A stretch of DNA of 64,000 nucleotides, from positions 24,794-88,793 of the forward strand of contig CAZACK010000006.1 of the NCBI GenBank assembly GCA_964483455.1. Direction: 5' to 3'. Positions 48,029 to 56,701 of the stretch are shown piece after piece. This DNA comes from CAYZJD01 sp964483455 (GTDB taxonomy: Bacteria > Acidobacteriota > Terriglobia > Bryobacterales > Bryobacteraceae). The notes under the pieces are model-generated. The model had not been told where the DNA came from. It made no database searches and saw nothing but the letters and a program-made list of their open reading frames with translations. Both the position numbers and the translations under genes were made by a program. Every line of letters starts with the position of its first letter. Position 1 is the stretch's first letter.

Positions 48029-48289
48029 CTGTTTGCGCAACGAGGCAGTCATGCCTTCGAATGCCAGGATGGCTCCCGGTTGCTGTACCCGTGTCTCCCT
48101 GGCGCCTCCGGCCTCGCCAAGGGATTGAGCTTCGGCCTCGTGGTGTGGTTGTTCCGCGTTGTCATGGGCGTGGCCGGAGAGTGGATGATGTTCGCCGTGC
48201 CCGCGTCTACGCTGTGGTACAAGCTCGCGTCCGGACTGGCGGAGATGCTGGCGCTCGGTGCGTTGCTGGGAACACTGCTCAAGCGCTGA
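48020..48289 (+). CDS. Small membrane protein, possibly 5'-truncated, start within the family B repeat
   Basis: An 89-residue frame starting at ATG 48020 with GGAGGG nine bases upstream; an in-frame ATG at 47990 is also possible. The first 30 residues look unlike a membrane protein. From about residue 32 (AKGLSFGLVVWLFRVVMGVA) two hydrophobic helices follow, ending LALGALLGTLLKR. That C-terminal half resembles the end of longer multi-TM proteins, so the gene may be a fragment whose start was supplied by the repeat. The function is unknown. Confidence 0.5.
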   Translation: MLRLFAQRGSHAFECQDGSRLLYPCLPGASGLAKGLSFGLVVWLFRVVMGVAGEWMMFAVPASTLWYKLASGLAEMLALGALLGTLLKR

Positions 48290-48310
48290 AGGCCAAGGAC
48301 GCCAGCCGGG

Positions 48311-48319
48311 TGCTACAAT
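48311..48319 (+). promoter_or_regulatory. Extended -10 promoter of the helicase operon
   Basis: TGCTACAAT matches TGnTATAAT with one change. It lies 13 nt before the proposed GTG start at 48333, so the leader would be very short. No Shine-Dalgarno is visible, as at fabZ. Confidence 0.55.
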
Positions 48320-48332
48320 CAACTCTCCCCAA

Positions 48333-50597
48333 GTGCCCGACCGCAGGAAACAAGAGGAACGCCGGCGAAAGCTTAAGCTGCGCGCCGCCGCCGAACGGGA
48401 GGAGTTCGACCGGCGCGAAGGCAAGTACCTGGCCCAAGAGGCGCGGCGCGCTTTCCGTGCCGGCGACGCGCCGGCGGCGGCGCGCCTGGCCAACAGGGCG
48501 CTTCTCCTGTTCCCGGACCACCTGCCGGCCCTCGAATTGCTGGCTCATATCCATTTGGCCGCGGAGCATTACGGGGACGCGCTGTATTACTTCCGCCAAA
48601 TGCGGAAGCGCTCCGATGATGCGAGGCTGATTTACAACTCCGGGGTCGCCTGCATGCGGATGGGCCGGCGGGAGGACGCGCTGGCGGAGTTCGGCGCCTT
48701 CCTCGAGGCGGTCCCGCCGATGCCGCCGAAGGAACTGTACGAGCTGCGTGAATCCGCGCGGAAATACTGTCAGCAGTTGTCCCAAGAACCGACGCCCGCG
48801 CCCGTGAAACAGCAGCCGGCCGTCCCGCCGCCGAAGGAGCCGCCCGCCGCCCCGGCCGCACAGCATCGCGTGGACGTAGTGTTCCTGCCCTCGGCCGCAC
48901 CGGTGTTGCACGAGCAGAAGCCGGGGACGCTGCTCGACCACTTCCTCCGCCGGAGATTGCTCGAGCTGAGGCTGGCGCAGAGTTTCGAGGACCTCATCTG
49001 CCTGCCCTCGTTGCACGGCGTCGATAGCTACGTGTATCAGCATGAGACCGTTCGCCGCGTCTTGCGCCACTTCAAGGGACGCGCGCTGCTCGCCGACGAA
49101 GTCGGCCTGGGCAAGACCATCGAGGCGTGTCTCGTGCTCAAGGAATATTGGCTTCGGGGCATGGCGCGAAAGGCGCTCATCCTGGTTCCTCCATCGCTGG
49201 TTCCGCAGTGGAAGGGCGAGCTCAGTGAGAAATTCGGCTTTACGCCCGTCTCCCCCGACGGCTCGGACTTCCGCCAAAATCCCGAGCGATTCTGGCGGGA
49301 GAACCCGCTGGTGGTCGCCTCCATCGCCCTGGCGCGGCTCGATCCGCACGCCTCCTTGCTGGCGGCCATCCCCTGGGACATGGTGATCGTCGACGAAGCC
49401 CACTGTCTCAAGAACCGCGCCAGTTCCATCTGGAAGCTCGTCAACTCGCTCCAGAAGCGGTTCATCCTGATGCTGACGGCCACGCCGGTGGAGAACAGCC
49501 TGGTCGAGCTGTACAACCTGATTACGGTGCTGAAGCCCGGGCTGCTGTCCACCGAATCCGAATTTCGGAGGCAGTTCATCGTCGCCAGCCGCCCGAATTC
49601 GCCCAAGAACCCCGAGAAGCTGCGCGAGCTGCTGGCGGAGGTGATGATCCGCAATACGCGCGCGGCGGTTGACGTGCGCCTTCCTCCGCGGCTGGCGGCC
49701 AGCGTCGTCGTTCCGCCCTCGCCGGCGGAGGCGGAGATGTATCGACTGGCATCGTCGTTTGTCGCGCGGCGGTATCGGCAGGAAGTTACCGCCAGGAGGT
49801 CCGACATGGCCCTCGGCTGGCTCCTGCGACAGGCCGGGAGCAGCCCACAAGCGCTGGCCCGCTCCATCGCCCGGACCGTCGCCGAGCCGAACGGCCTGGA
49901 CGCTGGAAGCCGGCGCGAGCTGGAGGAAATGCTCGAGGTCGCCTCGCAGGTGGACTCGAGCGGCAAGGGAGAACAGCTTGCCCGGCTGCTGCGCGGGCGG
50001 CCGGGCAAGGTGGTCGTGTTCACCGAGTTTCTTGCGACGATCGAACACCTGGCGCAAATCTGCGAACGCGATGCGATCCCGTACGCGGTGTTTCAAGGCG
50101 ATCTGTCGCGGGCGGAAAAGGATGCCGCCATCGCCCGCTTTCGCGACGAGGCCGGAGTTCTCCTGTCCACCGGCGTCGGCGGCGAGGGGCGCAATCTCCA
50201 GTTCGCCAACACGGTCATGAATTTCGATCTCCCGTGGAACCCGATGCGCTTGGAACAACGCGTCGGCCGCGTGCACCGCATCGGGCAGGCCCAGGAGGTC
50301 TACGTATTCAACTTCTGCCAGGCGGGAACGATCGAGGAGCAGGTGCTCCGCGTGCTGCACGACAAGATCAACATGTTCGAGCTGGTAGTGGGGGAGATCG
50401 ACGCGCTGCTGGGGAGTCTCGAGGACGACCGCGACTTCTCCGAACTCGTCCTCGATCTCTGGCTGGCGAACCATGGGACCGGCCGCGAGGAGCAAGCCTT
50501 CGACGAACTGGCGGACCGGCTCCTCGACGCCAAGCGGCAGTACGCCAGAACGAAGGAGCTGGATGAAGCGCTGTTCCATCGCGATTTCGAGGCGTGA
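48333..50597 (+). CDS. TPR-SNF2-family helicase/translocase
   Basis: A start at GTG 48333 is proposed (754 residues). A basic N-terminus and TPR-like helices (about 30-130, APAAARLANRALLLFPDHLP) precede a Pro-rich linker (about 153-178). The SNF2 ATPase has Walker A at 254-262 (ADEVGLGKT), motif Ia VPPSLVPQWKGEL, DEAH at 354-357 (VIVDEAHCLKNR), and motif III LMLTATPVEN. The C-lobe has TEFLATIEHL, STGVGGEGRNLQFA and QRVGRVHRIGQ. The catalytic core resembles RapA/HepA, which recycles RNA polymerase, but RapA's own accessory domains are not evident. The next gene starts 4 bp after its stop. The role is unknown: transcription recycling, repair and defence are all possible. Confidence 0.88.
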   Translation: MPDRRKQEERRRKLKLRAAAEREEFDRREGKYLAQEARRAFRAGDAPAAARLANRALLLFPDHLPALELLAHIHLAAEHYGDALYYFRQMRKRSDDARLIYNSGVACMRMGRREDALAEFGAFLEAVPPMPPKELYELRESARKYCQQLSQEPTPAPVKQQPAVPPPKEPPAAPAAQHRVDVVFLPSAAPVLHEQKPGTLLDHFLRRRLLELRLAQSFEDLICLPSLHGVDSYVYQHETVRRVLRHFKGRALLADEVGLGKTIEACLVLKEYWLRGMARKALILVPPSLVPQWKGELSEKFGFTPVSPDGSDFRQNPERFWRENPLVVASIALARLDPHASLLAAIPWDMVIVDEAHCLKNRASSIWKLVNSLQKRFILMLTATPVENSLVELYNLITVLKPGLLSTESEFRRQFIVASRPNSPKNPEKLRELLAEVMIRNTRAAVDVRLPPRLAASVVVPPSPAEAEMYRLASSFVARRYRQEVTARRSDMALGWLLRQAGSSPQALARSIARTVAEPNGLDAGSRRELEEMLEVASQVDSSGKGEQLARLLRGRPGKVVVFTEFLATIEHLAQICERDAIPYAVFQGDLSRAEKDAAIARFRDEAGVLLSTGVGGEGRNLQFANTVMNFDLPWNPMRLEQRVGRVHRIGQAQEVYVFNFCQAGTIEEQVLRVLHDKINMFELVVGEIDALLGSLEDDRDFSELVLDLWLANHGTGREEQAFDELADRLLDAKRQYARTKELDEALFHRDFEA

Positions 50598-50600
50598 GGC

Positions 50601-51713
50601 ATGACGGGACTCGTGGACTGGGCTCGCGACCTGCTGGTGAGCCGGGGCGCGCTGGTGGAGGACGATCAGGAAGGCGCTCTCCGTGCGCTGCTGCCGCCGG
50701 AGGTGGCGGGCGCGCTCACCTCCAGCGACTGGCTTTCGCTGAATTTCCTCGGCGCCGCCGGCGGCGATGATCCCGCCGAATGGATCGAGCGGTTGGGCGC
50801 GCTGCTCCCGACCGACCGCCCCGTCGCCGGCGCGCGCCCGCGGAGCTTTGCCAGCGCTCCACCGGTGGACGCCTCGGCCGTGCTCGCTCACGAGTTCGTG
50901 ATCCAGAACGGCGTTTACCGCCTGGCGGAGGCGGGCCCGGCTAATGCGACCTATTTCCACTTCACCTTCCAATACACGGTGGAGTCCGATGACCGCAGCA
51001 TTGGTCTGGTCACCGTTTGCTTGAACTGCTCCGCCGGGTCGTTCGTGCCACAGCCGGAGACGTTCCTCCGCGCGGTGCGCGATTCCCTGGAAGATGACCC
51101 GGAGTTCCGGATGCCCATCAGCGAGATCCGGCGCCTTTACAGTCTTGCCCTCCACTCGGCGCAGACGGAAGTCCGAAGGCTCGTGGGCGCGTTCGAGGAG
51201 AGCGCCAATCGCCGGCTGGCGCGCGACGTCGCGAGGGTCGAAGCGTACTATGGTGGCCTCGTCGCGCAGGCGGAGAGGCGAGCCGCGCGAAGAGCCGGCA
51301 AGTCGGCGGCCGATGCCTCCGCCGCGGAAAAGGAGCGAGCGCGCCTGGAAGCCATCGCCGTGGACCACGCCGCCAAGCTCGAAGATCTCCAGCGCAAGCA
51401 CTCGCTTCGCATCCGCTTTGACCTGGCGGACACGCTCGTGTTTCGCCTGCCCGTGCGGGAGATCACGGTCCGGCTGATTCGCAAGAAGGAAGAGCGCCGG
51501 CGCGCAGTCCACTGGAATCCCGCCATCGGGCGTCTGGAGCCACTCCTGTGCGAGCACTGCGGCGGACGGGCCCACCCGCTCTACCTGTGCGAGCAGGTCC
51601 ACTGCCTGTGCGAGGCGTGCTGGTGCGCCTGCGGTCGGTGTGGACGTCATTTCTGCCGGCGCTGCCAGCTACGGTGCAAGTGCGAGACGGCGGCGGGTGA
51701 ACCGCCCGCGTGA
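50601..51713 (+). CDS. Unknown helicase partner with coiled coil and cysteine-rich C-terminus
   Basis: A 370-residue protein starting 3 bp after the helicase stop. The N-terminal part (about 1-190) is globular and unrecognised, with segments such as VTVCLNCSAGSFVPQ. A charged helical stretch (about 200-265, RLARDVARVEAYYGGLVAQ, rich in Arg/Ala/Glu) is probably coiled coil. The last about 50 residues contain 13 cysteines and several histidines (CEHCGGRAHPLYLC, CGRCGRHFCRRC), enough for two or more zinc sites. It looks like a substrate or nucleic-acid adaptor for the SNF2 protein. The gene ends exactly where the opposite-strand dehydratase gene ends. No family was recognised. Confidence 0.8.
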   Translation: MTGLVDWARDLLVSRGALVEDDQEGALRALLPPEVAGALTSSDWLSLNFLGAAGGDDPAEWIERLGALLPTDRPVAGARPRSFASAPPVDASAVLAHEFVIQNGVYRLAEAGPANATYFHFTFQYTVESDDRSIGLVTVCLNCSAGSFVPQPETFLRAVRDSLEDDPEFRMPISEIRRLYSLALHSAQTEVRRLVGAFEESANRRLARDVARVEAYYGGLVAQAERRAARRAGKSAADASAAEKERARLEAIAVDHAAKLEDLQRKHSLRIRFDLADTLVFRLPVREITVRLIRKKEERRRAVHWNPAIGRLEPLLCEHCGGRAHPLYLCEQVHCLCEACWCACGRCGRHFCRRCQLRCKCETAAGEPPA

Positions 51714-53666
51714 TTACCGCGCCAGCGCCCTCTTCCCTGCCTCGAGCACCCTCACGATCTCCTCGACGTCGTACACGCACCCGCTCCAAGGTCCACCGCT
51801 GACGGCTTGGAGCGCGGCCCAGAGGCGCGTCTCGGGGGGCAGGTTCGGATCGGGCGCCAGGTCCTCTCGCGGCGTGCGCGACGCGAGGACGCGCGCACCT
51901 TCCTCTGCGCCGAACACCTTGCCGTCCGCGCCCACCAGGTTCACCGAGCCTTCCAGGCGCCCGCGGTCAACGATGATCTCGACCAGGTCGCTGTCGCGCA
52001 CCTTGGCGACCGGTCCGCCGGCCAGCGCTTCCGGCGAGACGTGCCCGATGCACGCGCCCGTCGAGACGCCGCTGAACCGGGCGTCGGTGACCACCGCCAC
52101 GTGCTTGCCGAAGTCGAGATACTTGAGCGCCGAAGTCACCTGGTAGGTCTCCTCCATGCCAGACCCCATCGGCCCTCGTCCGATGAGCACCACCACGTCT
52201 CCCTCCTTCACCCGGTCAGGCCCCCGGCTCTTGATGGCGGCGATGGCCGCGGCTTCGGAGACGAACACGCGCGCCGGACCGGTCGTGCGATACACGCCGT
52301 CTGGTCCTACGACGCTCGGGTCGATCGCGGTGCTCTTGATCACCGAACCTTCGGGCGCCAGGTTGCCGGTCGGGAAACACACCGTCGAGGTCAGCCCGCG
52401 GTTCCACGCCGCCTCCGGGTCCATGATCACGTCGTCCGGATCGATTCCGTCGCGCTCTTTCAGAAGGGTGCGGAGCCGCGCTCTGCGCTCGGAGGTCTCC
52501 CACCAGTCGAGCATCCGGCCGAGCGGCTCGCCAGATGCGGTCAGCGCCTCCAGTTCGAGCTGTCCTTCGCGGCGCAGGTGCAGCATCACTTCCGGCACGC
52601 CGCCCGCCAGGAACACTTGCACCGTCGGATGATTGCGCGGCCCGTTAGGCAGCACGTCCACGAGCCGTGGAACCTTGCGGTTGATGGAAGCCCAGTGGTC
52701 GAGCGACGGCCGGCGCAACCCGGCGGCGTGAGCGATCGCCGCAAGGTGGAGAATCAAGTTGGTGGAGCCGCCGAACGCGGCGTGCGTCACCAGCGCGTTC
52801 CGCAGCGACGCTTCCGTGAGGAGGTCGCGCATGCGGACGCCGCGGTCTTCGAGCGCCAGGACCGCTCGCGCGCTGCGCCGCGCCATGTCGAGCCAGATTG
52901 CGTGACCGGACGGGGCGAGCGCCGAGTGCGTGAGCGACATTCCCAGCGCCTCGCCGACCACCTGCGAGGTCGCCGCCGTGCCAAGAAACTGGCAGCCCCC
53001 ACCGGGCGAGGCGCACGCGCTGCAACCCGCGGCGGCCGCCTCCTCGAGCGTGATCGCGCCATGCGCGTAGCGCGCGCCGATCGACTGCACCGCACCGGCG
53101 TCCTCGCCTTCCTCCGCGAGCAAGGTCACGCCGCCCGGCACGAGGACGCACGGCAGATCGCGCATCGAGGCGAGCGCCATCATCATCGCCGGCAGGCCCT
53201 TGTCGCAGGTCGCCACGCCGATCACGCCGCGCCGCGTCGGAAGCGACCGGATCAGCCGCCGGAACACGTTGGCCGCGTCGTTGCGGTACGGCAGGCTGTC
53301 GAACATTCCCGTGGTTCCCTGCGTCCGCCCGTCGCACGGGTCCGAGCAGTAGCCCGCAAACGGAACCGCACCGAGCGACGCCAGTTCCTCGGCGGCCGCT
53401 TGCATCAGCAAGCCGACTTCGAAGTGGCCGGTGTGGTAGCCGAGCGCGACCGGCGTGCCATCCGGCGCGCGGATGCCGCCGTGCGTGCTCAGGATGAGGA
53501 TCTCCTTGCCGCCGAGCTTCGCCGGGTCCCAGCCCATGCCGGCGTTCTGCGTCCATCCGAACAAGTCGCCGGACGGCCGCGCCAGCAGCATCTCCGGCGT
53601 CAGCGGCAACGACCCTTTCGGTCCGGGCGCCTTGGTGCGAATGTCGAACAGCGATTCCTGCGCCAT
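51714..53666 (-). CDS. IlvD/Edd-family dehydratase, D-xylonate dehydratase (YjhG/YagF) type
   Basis: A 650-residue Fe-S dehydratase. Cluster-ligand regions include YCSDPCDGRTQGT, VATCDKGLPAMMMAL and the CSACASPGGGC segment. STNLILHLAAIAHAAG, DARFSGVSTGACIGHVSPEA and SVNLVGADGKVFG complete the pattern. Length and N-terminus (FDIRTKAPGPKGSLPLTPE) match the YjhG/YagF subgroup, which dehydrates D-xylonate to 2-keto-3-deoxy-xylonate, rather than IlvD (about 560). The opposite-strand oxidoreductase and TIM-barrel genes suggest a sugar-acid catabolic locus. Confidence 0.9.
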   Translation of the reverse strand: MAQESLFDIRTKAPGPKGSLPLTPEMLLARPSGDLFGWTQNAGMGWDPAKLGGKEILILSTHGGIRAPDGTPVALGYHTGHFEVGLLMQAAAEELASLGAVPFAGYCSDPCDGRTQGTTGMFDSLPYRNDAANVFRRLIRSLPTRRGVIGVATCDKGLPAMMMALASMRDLPCVLVPGGVTLLAEEGEDAGAVQSIGARYAHGAITLEEAAAAGCSACASPGGGCQFLGTAATSQVVGEALGMSLTHSALAPSGHAIWLDMARRSARAVLALEDRGVRMRDLLTEASLRNALVTHAAFGGSTNLILHLAAIAHAAGLRRPSLDHWASINRKVPRLVDVLPNGPRNHPTVQVFLAGGVPEVMLHLRREGQLELEALTASGEPLGRMLDWWETSERRARLRTLLKERDGIDPDDVIMDPEAAWNRGLTSTVCFPTGNLAPEGSVIKSTAIDPSVVGPDGVYRTTGPARVFVSEAAAIAAIKSRGPDRVKEGDVVVLIGRGPMGSGMEETYQVTSALKYLDFGKHVAVVTDARFSGVSTGACIGHVSPEALAGGPVAKVRDSDLVEIIVDRGRLEGSVNLVGADGKVFGAEEGARVLASRTPREDLAPDPNLPPETRLWAALQAVSGGPWSGCVYDVEEIVRVLEAGKRALAR

Positions 53667-53682
53667 GCCGACATCCTATCGG

Positions 53683-53760
53683 AAAAACGGTGACAGGCTA
53701 CGCTTTCCCTAATTCGGATTCGGCGGAAATTGTGGAAAGCGTAGGCTGTCACCGATTTTT
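53683..53760. repeat. Hairpin repeat, family C, near-perfect copy in a divergent promoter region
   Basis: Left arm 53688-53708 begins CGGTGACAGGCTACGC; right arm 53734-53754 ends GTAGGCTGTCACCG. The arms pair over 21 positions with one mismatch around a 25-nt loop. Each side is flanked by an A- or T-run (GGAAAAA on the left, ATTTTTC on the right), so both strands look like intrinsic terminators. It sits between two divergent genes, where a terminator has no obvious use. Confidence 0.8.
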
Positions 53761-53776
53761 CGGTAAGATCGAGGGC

Positions 53777-55123
53777 ATGCCCGGAACGCGGCGCCGTTTT
53801 CTGGGGGCGGTGACGGCTGCCTCTTACGCGAGAGTCCTGGGGGCGAACGACCGCATTCAGGCCGGCTTTATCGGCTACGGCCTGATCGGCGCCCAGCACG
53901 TCCACGATTTCAAGCGGCAGCCCGATGTGGATCTGGCCGCCGTCGCCGAGGTTTCGCAGACGCGGCTGGACGAGGGCCTGACGGCCTGCGGCCCGCGCGC
54001 CAAGGGGTATCGCGATTTCCGCAAGCTGCTCGAATCGCCGGAGATCCAGGCGGTGGTCGTCTCGACGCCGGACCACTGGCACGCGCTGATGACCATCCTC
54101 GCCTGCGCCGCCGGCAAGGACGTCTACGTCGAGAAGCCGCTGACGCTGTTCGTGCGCGAGGGCCGCTGGATGGTGACGGCCGCGCGGCGCTACAACCGCG
54201 TGGTGCAGGTCGGCACGCAGCAGCGCAGCGGGCGACACTACCAGAAGGCCGTCAAGTTGATGCGCGGAGGCTGCATCGGCAAGGTGCACAGCGTCCGCAT
54301 GGGCTCGTTCCGCAACGTGATGCCGGGGTTTGGCGCGCCCGCGGATACCGCGCCTCCCTCCGGGCTCGACTACGACCTCTGGCTCGGTCCGGCGCCGGCC
54401 CGCGCGTACAATCCGCACCGTTCGCTCTATCATTTCCGGTGGTTCTGGGATTATTCCGGCGGGCAGATGACGAACCTCGCGGCGCACGAACTGGACCTGG
54501 TGCTGTGGGCGATGCAGGTGAAGGGTCCGACCGCGGTGTCCTCCAGCGGCGGCCGGTTCTGCCTGGAGGGCAACGGGGAAACGCCCGACACCCAGGACGC
54601 GCTCTTCGAGTTCCCCGGATTCACCGCGCTATGGTCGCATCGCGAGGCCGGCGGGGCTCGCCGGCGGGACAGGGACTATGCCACCGAATTCGTCGGCAGC
54701 AAGGGGACACTGGCGATCACACGGGGCCGCTTCGAGGTGATCCCGGATCCAAGGATCGAGCCGTCCCAAGCGATCCCGGTTTTCAAGGGCCATCCGGCGG
54801 GGGGGCCCGCTCGCATCGAACAGAAGGTGGAGCCCTGGATTCAGCCACTCTCGGAACCGGGCTCGCAGCAGGAGCAGTTCGAGCTGCACGTCCGCAATTT
54901 CCTCGATTGCGTGAAGTCTCGCGAGCGCCCCATCGCCGACGTGGAAGAAGGACACCGCGTCGCGACCGCCTGCCACCTGGCGAACATCTCGCTCCTGACA
55001 GGCCGCAAGATCCGATGGGACGCCGAGAAGGAGGAGATTCCTGGCGACGCGGAAGCAGCGGCTCGCCTCGAGCGGGCCTACCGCAAGCCGTGGGATGAAG
55101 TCCTCCGGAGCCTGAAGCTATGA
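53777..55123 (+). CDS. Tat-exported Gfo/Idh/MocA-family oxidoreductase
   Basis: A 448-residue protein. Start 53777 gives a Tat signal (MPGTRRRFLGAVTAASYA). The Rossmann fold begins with AGFIGYGLIGAQHVHDF, and the EKP motif is in DVYVEKPLTLFVREGRW. TPDHWHALMTILA and the QRSGRHYQKAVKLMRGGCIG block are typical of the secreted, sugar-acting subgroup abundant in Acidobacteria and Planctomycetes. The C-terminal domain contains NLAAHELDLVLWAM. It probably oxidises a sugar or sugar derivative using a bound nicotinamide cofactor. The TIM-barrel gene overlaps its stop by 4 bp, so the pair is an operon. Confidence 0.9.
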   Translation: MPGTRRRFLGAVTAASYARVLGANDRIQAGFIGYGLIGAQHVHDFKRQPDVDLAAVAEVSQTRLDEGLTACGPRAKGYRDFRKLLESPEIQAVVVSTPDHWHALMTILACAAGKDVYVEKPLTLFVREGRWMVTAARRYNRVVQVGTQQRSGRHYQKAVKLMRGGCIGKVHSVRMGSFRNVMPGFGAPADTAPPSGLDYDLWLGPAPARAYNPHRSLYHFRWFWDYSGGQMTNLAAHELDLVLWAMQVKGPTAVSSSGGRFCLEGNGETPDTQDALFEFPGFTALWSHREAGGARRRDRDYATEFVGSKGTLAITRGRFEVIPDPRIEPSQAIPVFKGHPAGGPARIEQKVEPWIQPLSEPGSQQEQFELHVRNFLDCVKSRERPIADVEEGHRVATACHLANISLLTGRKIRWDAEKEEIPGDAEAAARLERAYRKPWDEVLRSLKL

Positions 55124-56124
55124 CCCGCCGCACGTTCCTGGCCTCGGCAGCCGCCGCCTTTGGCGCCGCGCCCCGCTCCACGATGGGCCTGGCGGCAACC
55201 TGCTTCATGACCGCGCGCCAGTTCAAGGACGCGCTCGAGTTCCTGGAGTACAGCCACTCGCTCGGTGCGGGTGGAATCCAGACGTCGTTATCTCCGGCCG
55301 ATCCGCCGTCCATGGCGAGGCTTCGCCGCCGCGCCGAAGAACTTGGCATGTACCTGGAAGGGATGGCGGAGCTGGCACACAAGGACACCGGCGCGTTCGA
55401 GCGGCTCGCTTCAGCCGCCAAGGAAGCCGGAGCGATCTCGATCCGGACGGTAGCGCCCGGACCGCGGCGCTACGAGGCATTCGCCACGCTCGACGACTGG
55501 CGGCGCGCCGCCGCCGAGTCGGAGGCCGCACTGCGCCGCGCGCTGCCTATCGCCGAAAGGCTGAAGATCCCGCTGGCGGTCGAAAACCATCGGGATCGCA
55601 CGCTGGAGGAATGGCTCCACCTGCTCGGTTCTGTGAGCAGCGAGTTCCTCGGCGTGTGCCTGGACACCGGCAACAACATCGCGCTGCTCGACGATCCGTA
55701 CGAAGTCGTGGAGCGGCTTGCTCCGTACGCCGTCTCGACGCACATCAAGGACGTGTGGGTGGAGGAGTCCGGCGACGGCTTCCTGCTGGTGGAAGCGCCG
55801 TTGGGAGCGGGCTTCCTGGACTTGAAGCGCATGGTTGCCGCGATCCGCAAGGCGCGCCCGAAAACGCCGCTGACGCTGGAGATGATCACGCGCGATCCGA
55901 CGCCCGTGCCATGCCTCGGCGAGGAGTATTGGAAGACCATGGCGAGTGTGGACGCCAGGCGGCTCGCTCGCACGCTGGCGCTTGTCCGCGCTCACAAGCC
56001 GCCCGTCCCGCTTCCACGTCCGTCCCGTCTTGCACCCTCCGCGCTGCTGCGCCTGGAAGAGGACAACGTGAAGCGGTCCCTCCATTATGCCCGCGAACAA
56101 CTGCCCAACCGCCCAACCGAATAA
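55120..56124 (+). CDS. Sugar phosphate isomerase/epimerase-family TIM barrel, Tat-exported
   Basis: A 334-residue xylose-isomerase-like (AP endonuclease 2) TIM barrel with a Tat-like start (MTRRTFLASAAAAFGAAP). Metal-site strands include LKIPLAVENHRD, GVCLDTGNNIAL, AVSTHIKDVWV and PLTLEMITRD, in which Glu, Asp, His and Glu would bind a divalent metal. It overlaps the oxidoreductase by ATGA, a common secreted pair for sugar keto/hydroxy rearrangement. The C-terminus is a Pro-rich tail (KPPVPLPRPSRLAPS). The exact reaction is unknown. Confidence 0.88.
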   Translation: MTRRTFLASAAAAFGAAPRSTMGLAATCFMTARQFKDALEFLEYSHSLGAGGIQTSLSPADPPSMARLRRRAEELGMYLEGMAELAHKDTGAFERLASAAKEAGAISIRTVAPGPRRYEAFATLDDWRRAAAESEAALRRALPIAERLKIPLAVENHRDRTLEEWLHLLGSVSSEFLGVCLDTGNNIALLDDPYEVVERLAPYAVSTHIKDVWVEESGDGFLLVEAPLGAGFLDLKRMVAAIRKARPKTPLTLEMITRDPTPVPCLGEEYWKTMASVDARRLARTLALVRAHKPPVPLPRPSRLAPSALLRLEEDNVKRSLHYAREQLPNRPTE

Positions 56125-56188
56125 CCGAGCAACCGGATAACCTGTTACACTGTTCTTTCCATTCGCACAGAAGGGCGATTCAATCACA

Positions 56189-56692
56189 GTGGTGACCACG
56201 CGGGGCGGCGCGCTCGCCATCTATCCCGGTTCGTTCGACCCGATCACGAACGGGCACCTCGACCTTATCGACCGCGCCGCCAGGCTCTTCGACCGGCTGA
56301 TCGTTGCCATCCTGAGCAACGAGAGCAAGGAGCCCGTATTCTCGGTGGAGGAGCGCATCGAGATGCTCCGCGAGGTTGTCACCGGCTACCCGAACGTGGA
56401 GGTGGATTCCTTCCACGGGCTGCTGGTCGACTACGCCGCGACCAGGGGCGCCACGGTGATCATCCGCGGCATCCGCGCCATTTCCGACTACGAATACGAG
56501 TTGCAGATGGCGCTGATGAACCGCCGGCTGGCGCCCGGCATTGAAACCGTGTTCCTGATGGCGAGCGAAGATTATTCGTTCATCAGCTCCCGTCTGGTCA
56601 AGGAAGTGATCTCACTCGGCGGCGACATCTCTGGGCTGGTCCCACCGCCGGTGGAAGTGAAGTTGCGACATCGAGTCTCAAGGGGCAAGTAG
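56189..56692 (+). CDS. coaD: Phosphopantetheine adenylyltransferase
   Basis: A 167-residue nucleotidyltransferase of normal size. The signature YPGSFDPITNGHLD (HxGH-type), RGIRAISDYEYELQMALMNR and the C-terminal SEDYSFISSRLVKEV are all present. CoaD transfers AMP from ATP to 4'-phosphopantetheine to make dephospho-CoA. The start may be either of two consecutive GTG codons (56189 or 56192). A TGTTACACT extended -10-like element lies at 56143-56151. It is 9 bp from the next gene, so they may be co-transcribed. Confidence 0.96.
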   Translation: MVTTRGGALAIYPGSFDPITNGHLDLIDRAARLFDRLIVAILSNESKEPVFSVEERIEMLREVVTGYPNVEVDSFHGLLVDYAATRGATVIIRGIRAISDYEYELQMALMNRRLAPGIETVFLMASEDYSFISSRLVKEVISLGGDISGLVPPPVEVKLRHRVSRGK

Positions 56693-56701
56693 AAACGCGC
56701 A

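Noticed and set aside
48279..51650. Very long open frame (over 1100 codons) on the minus strand opposite the helicase and its partner
   Set aside because: It is a high-GC shadow: its product is Arg/His/Leu-rich without any domain, while the plus strand has complete SNF2 motifs.
48333..51713. DISARM-type defence system
   Set aside because: Only an SNF2 protein is present; no methyltransferase, DUF1998 or phospholipase-D gene is nearby.
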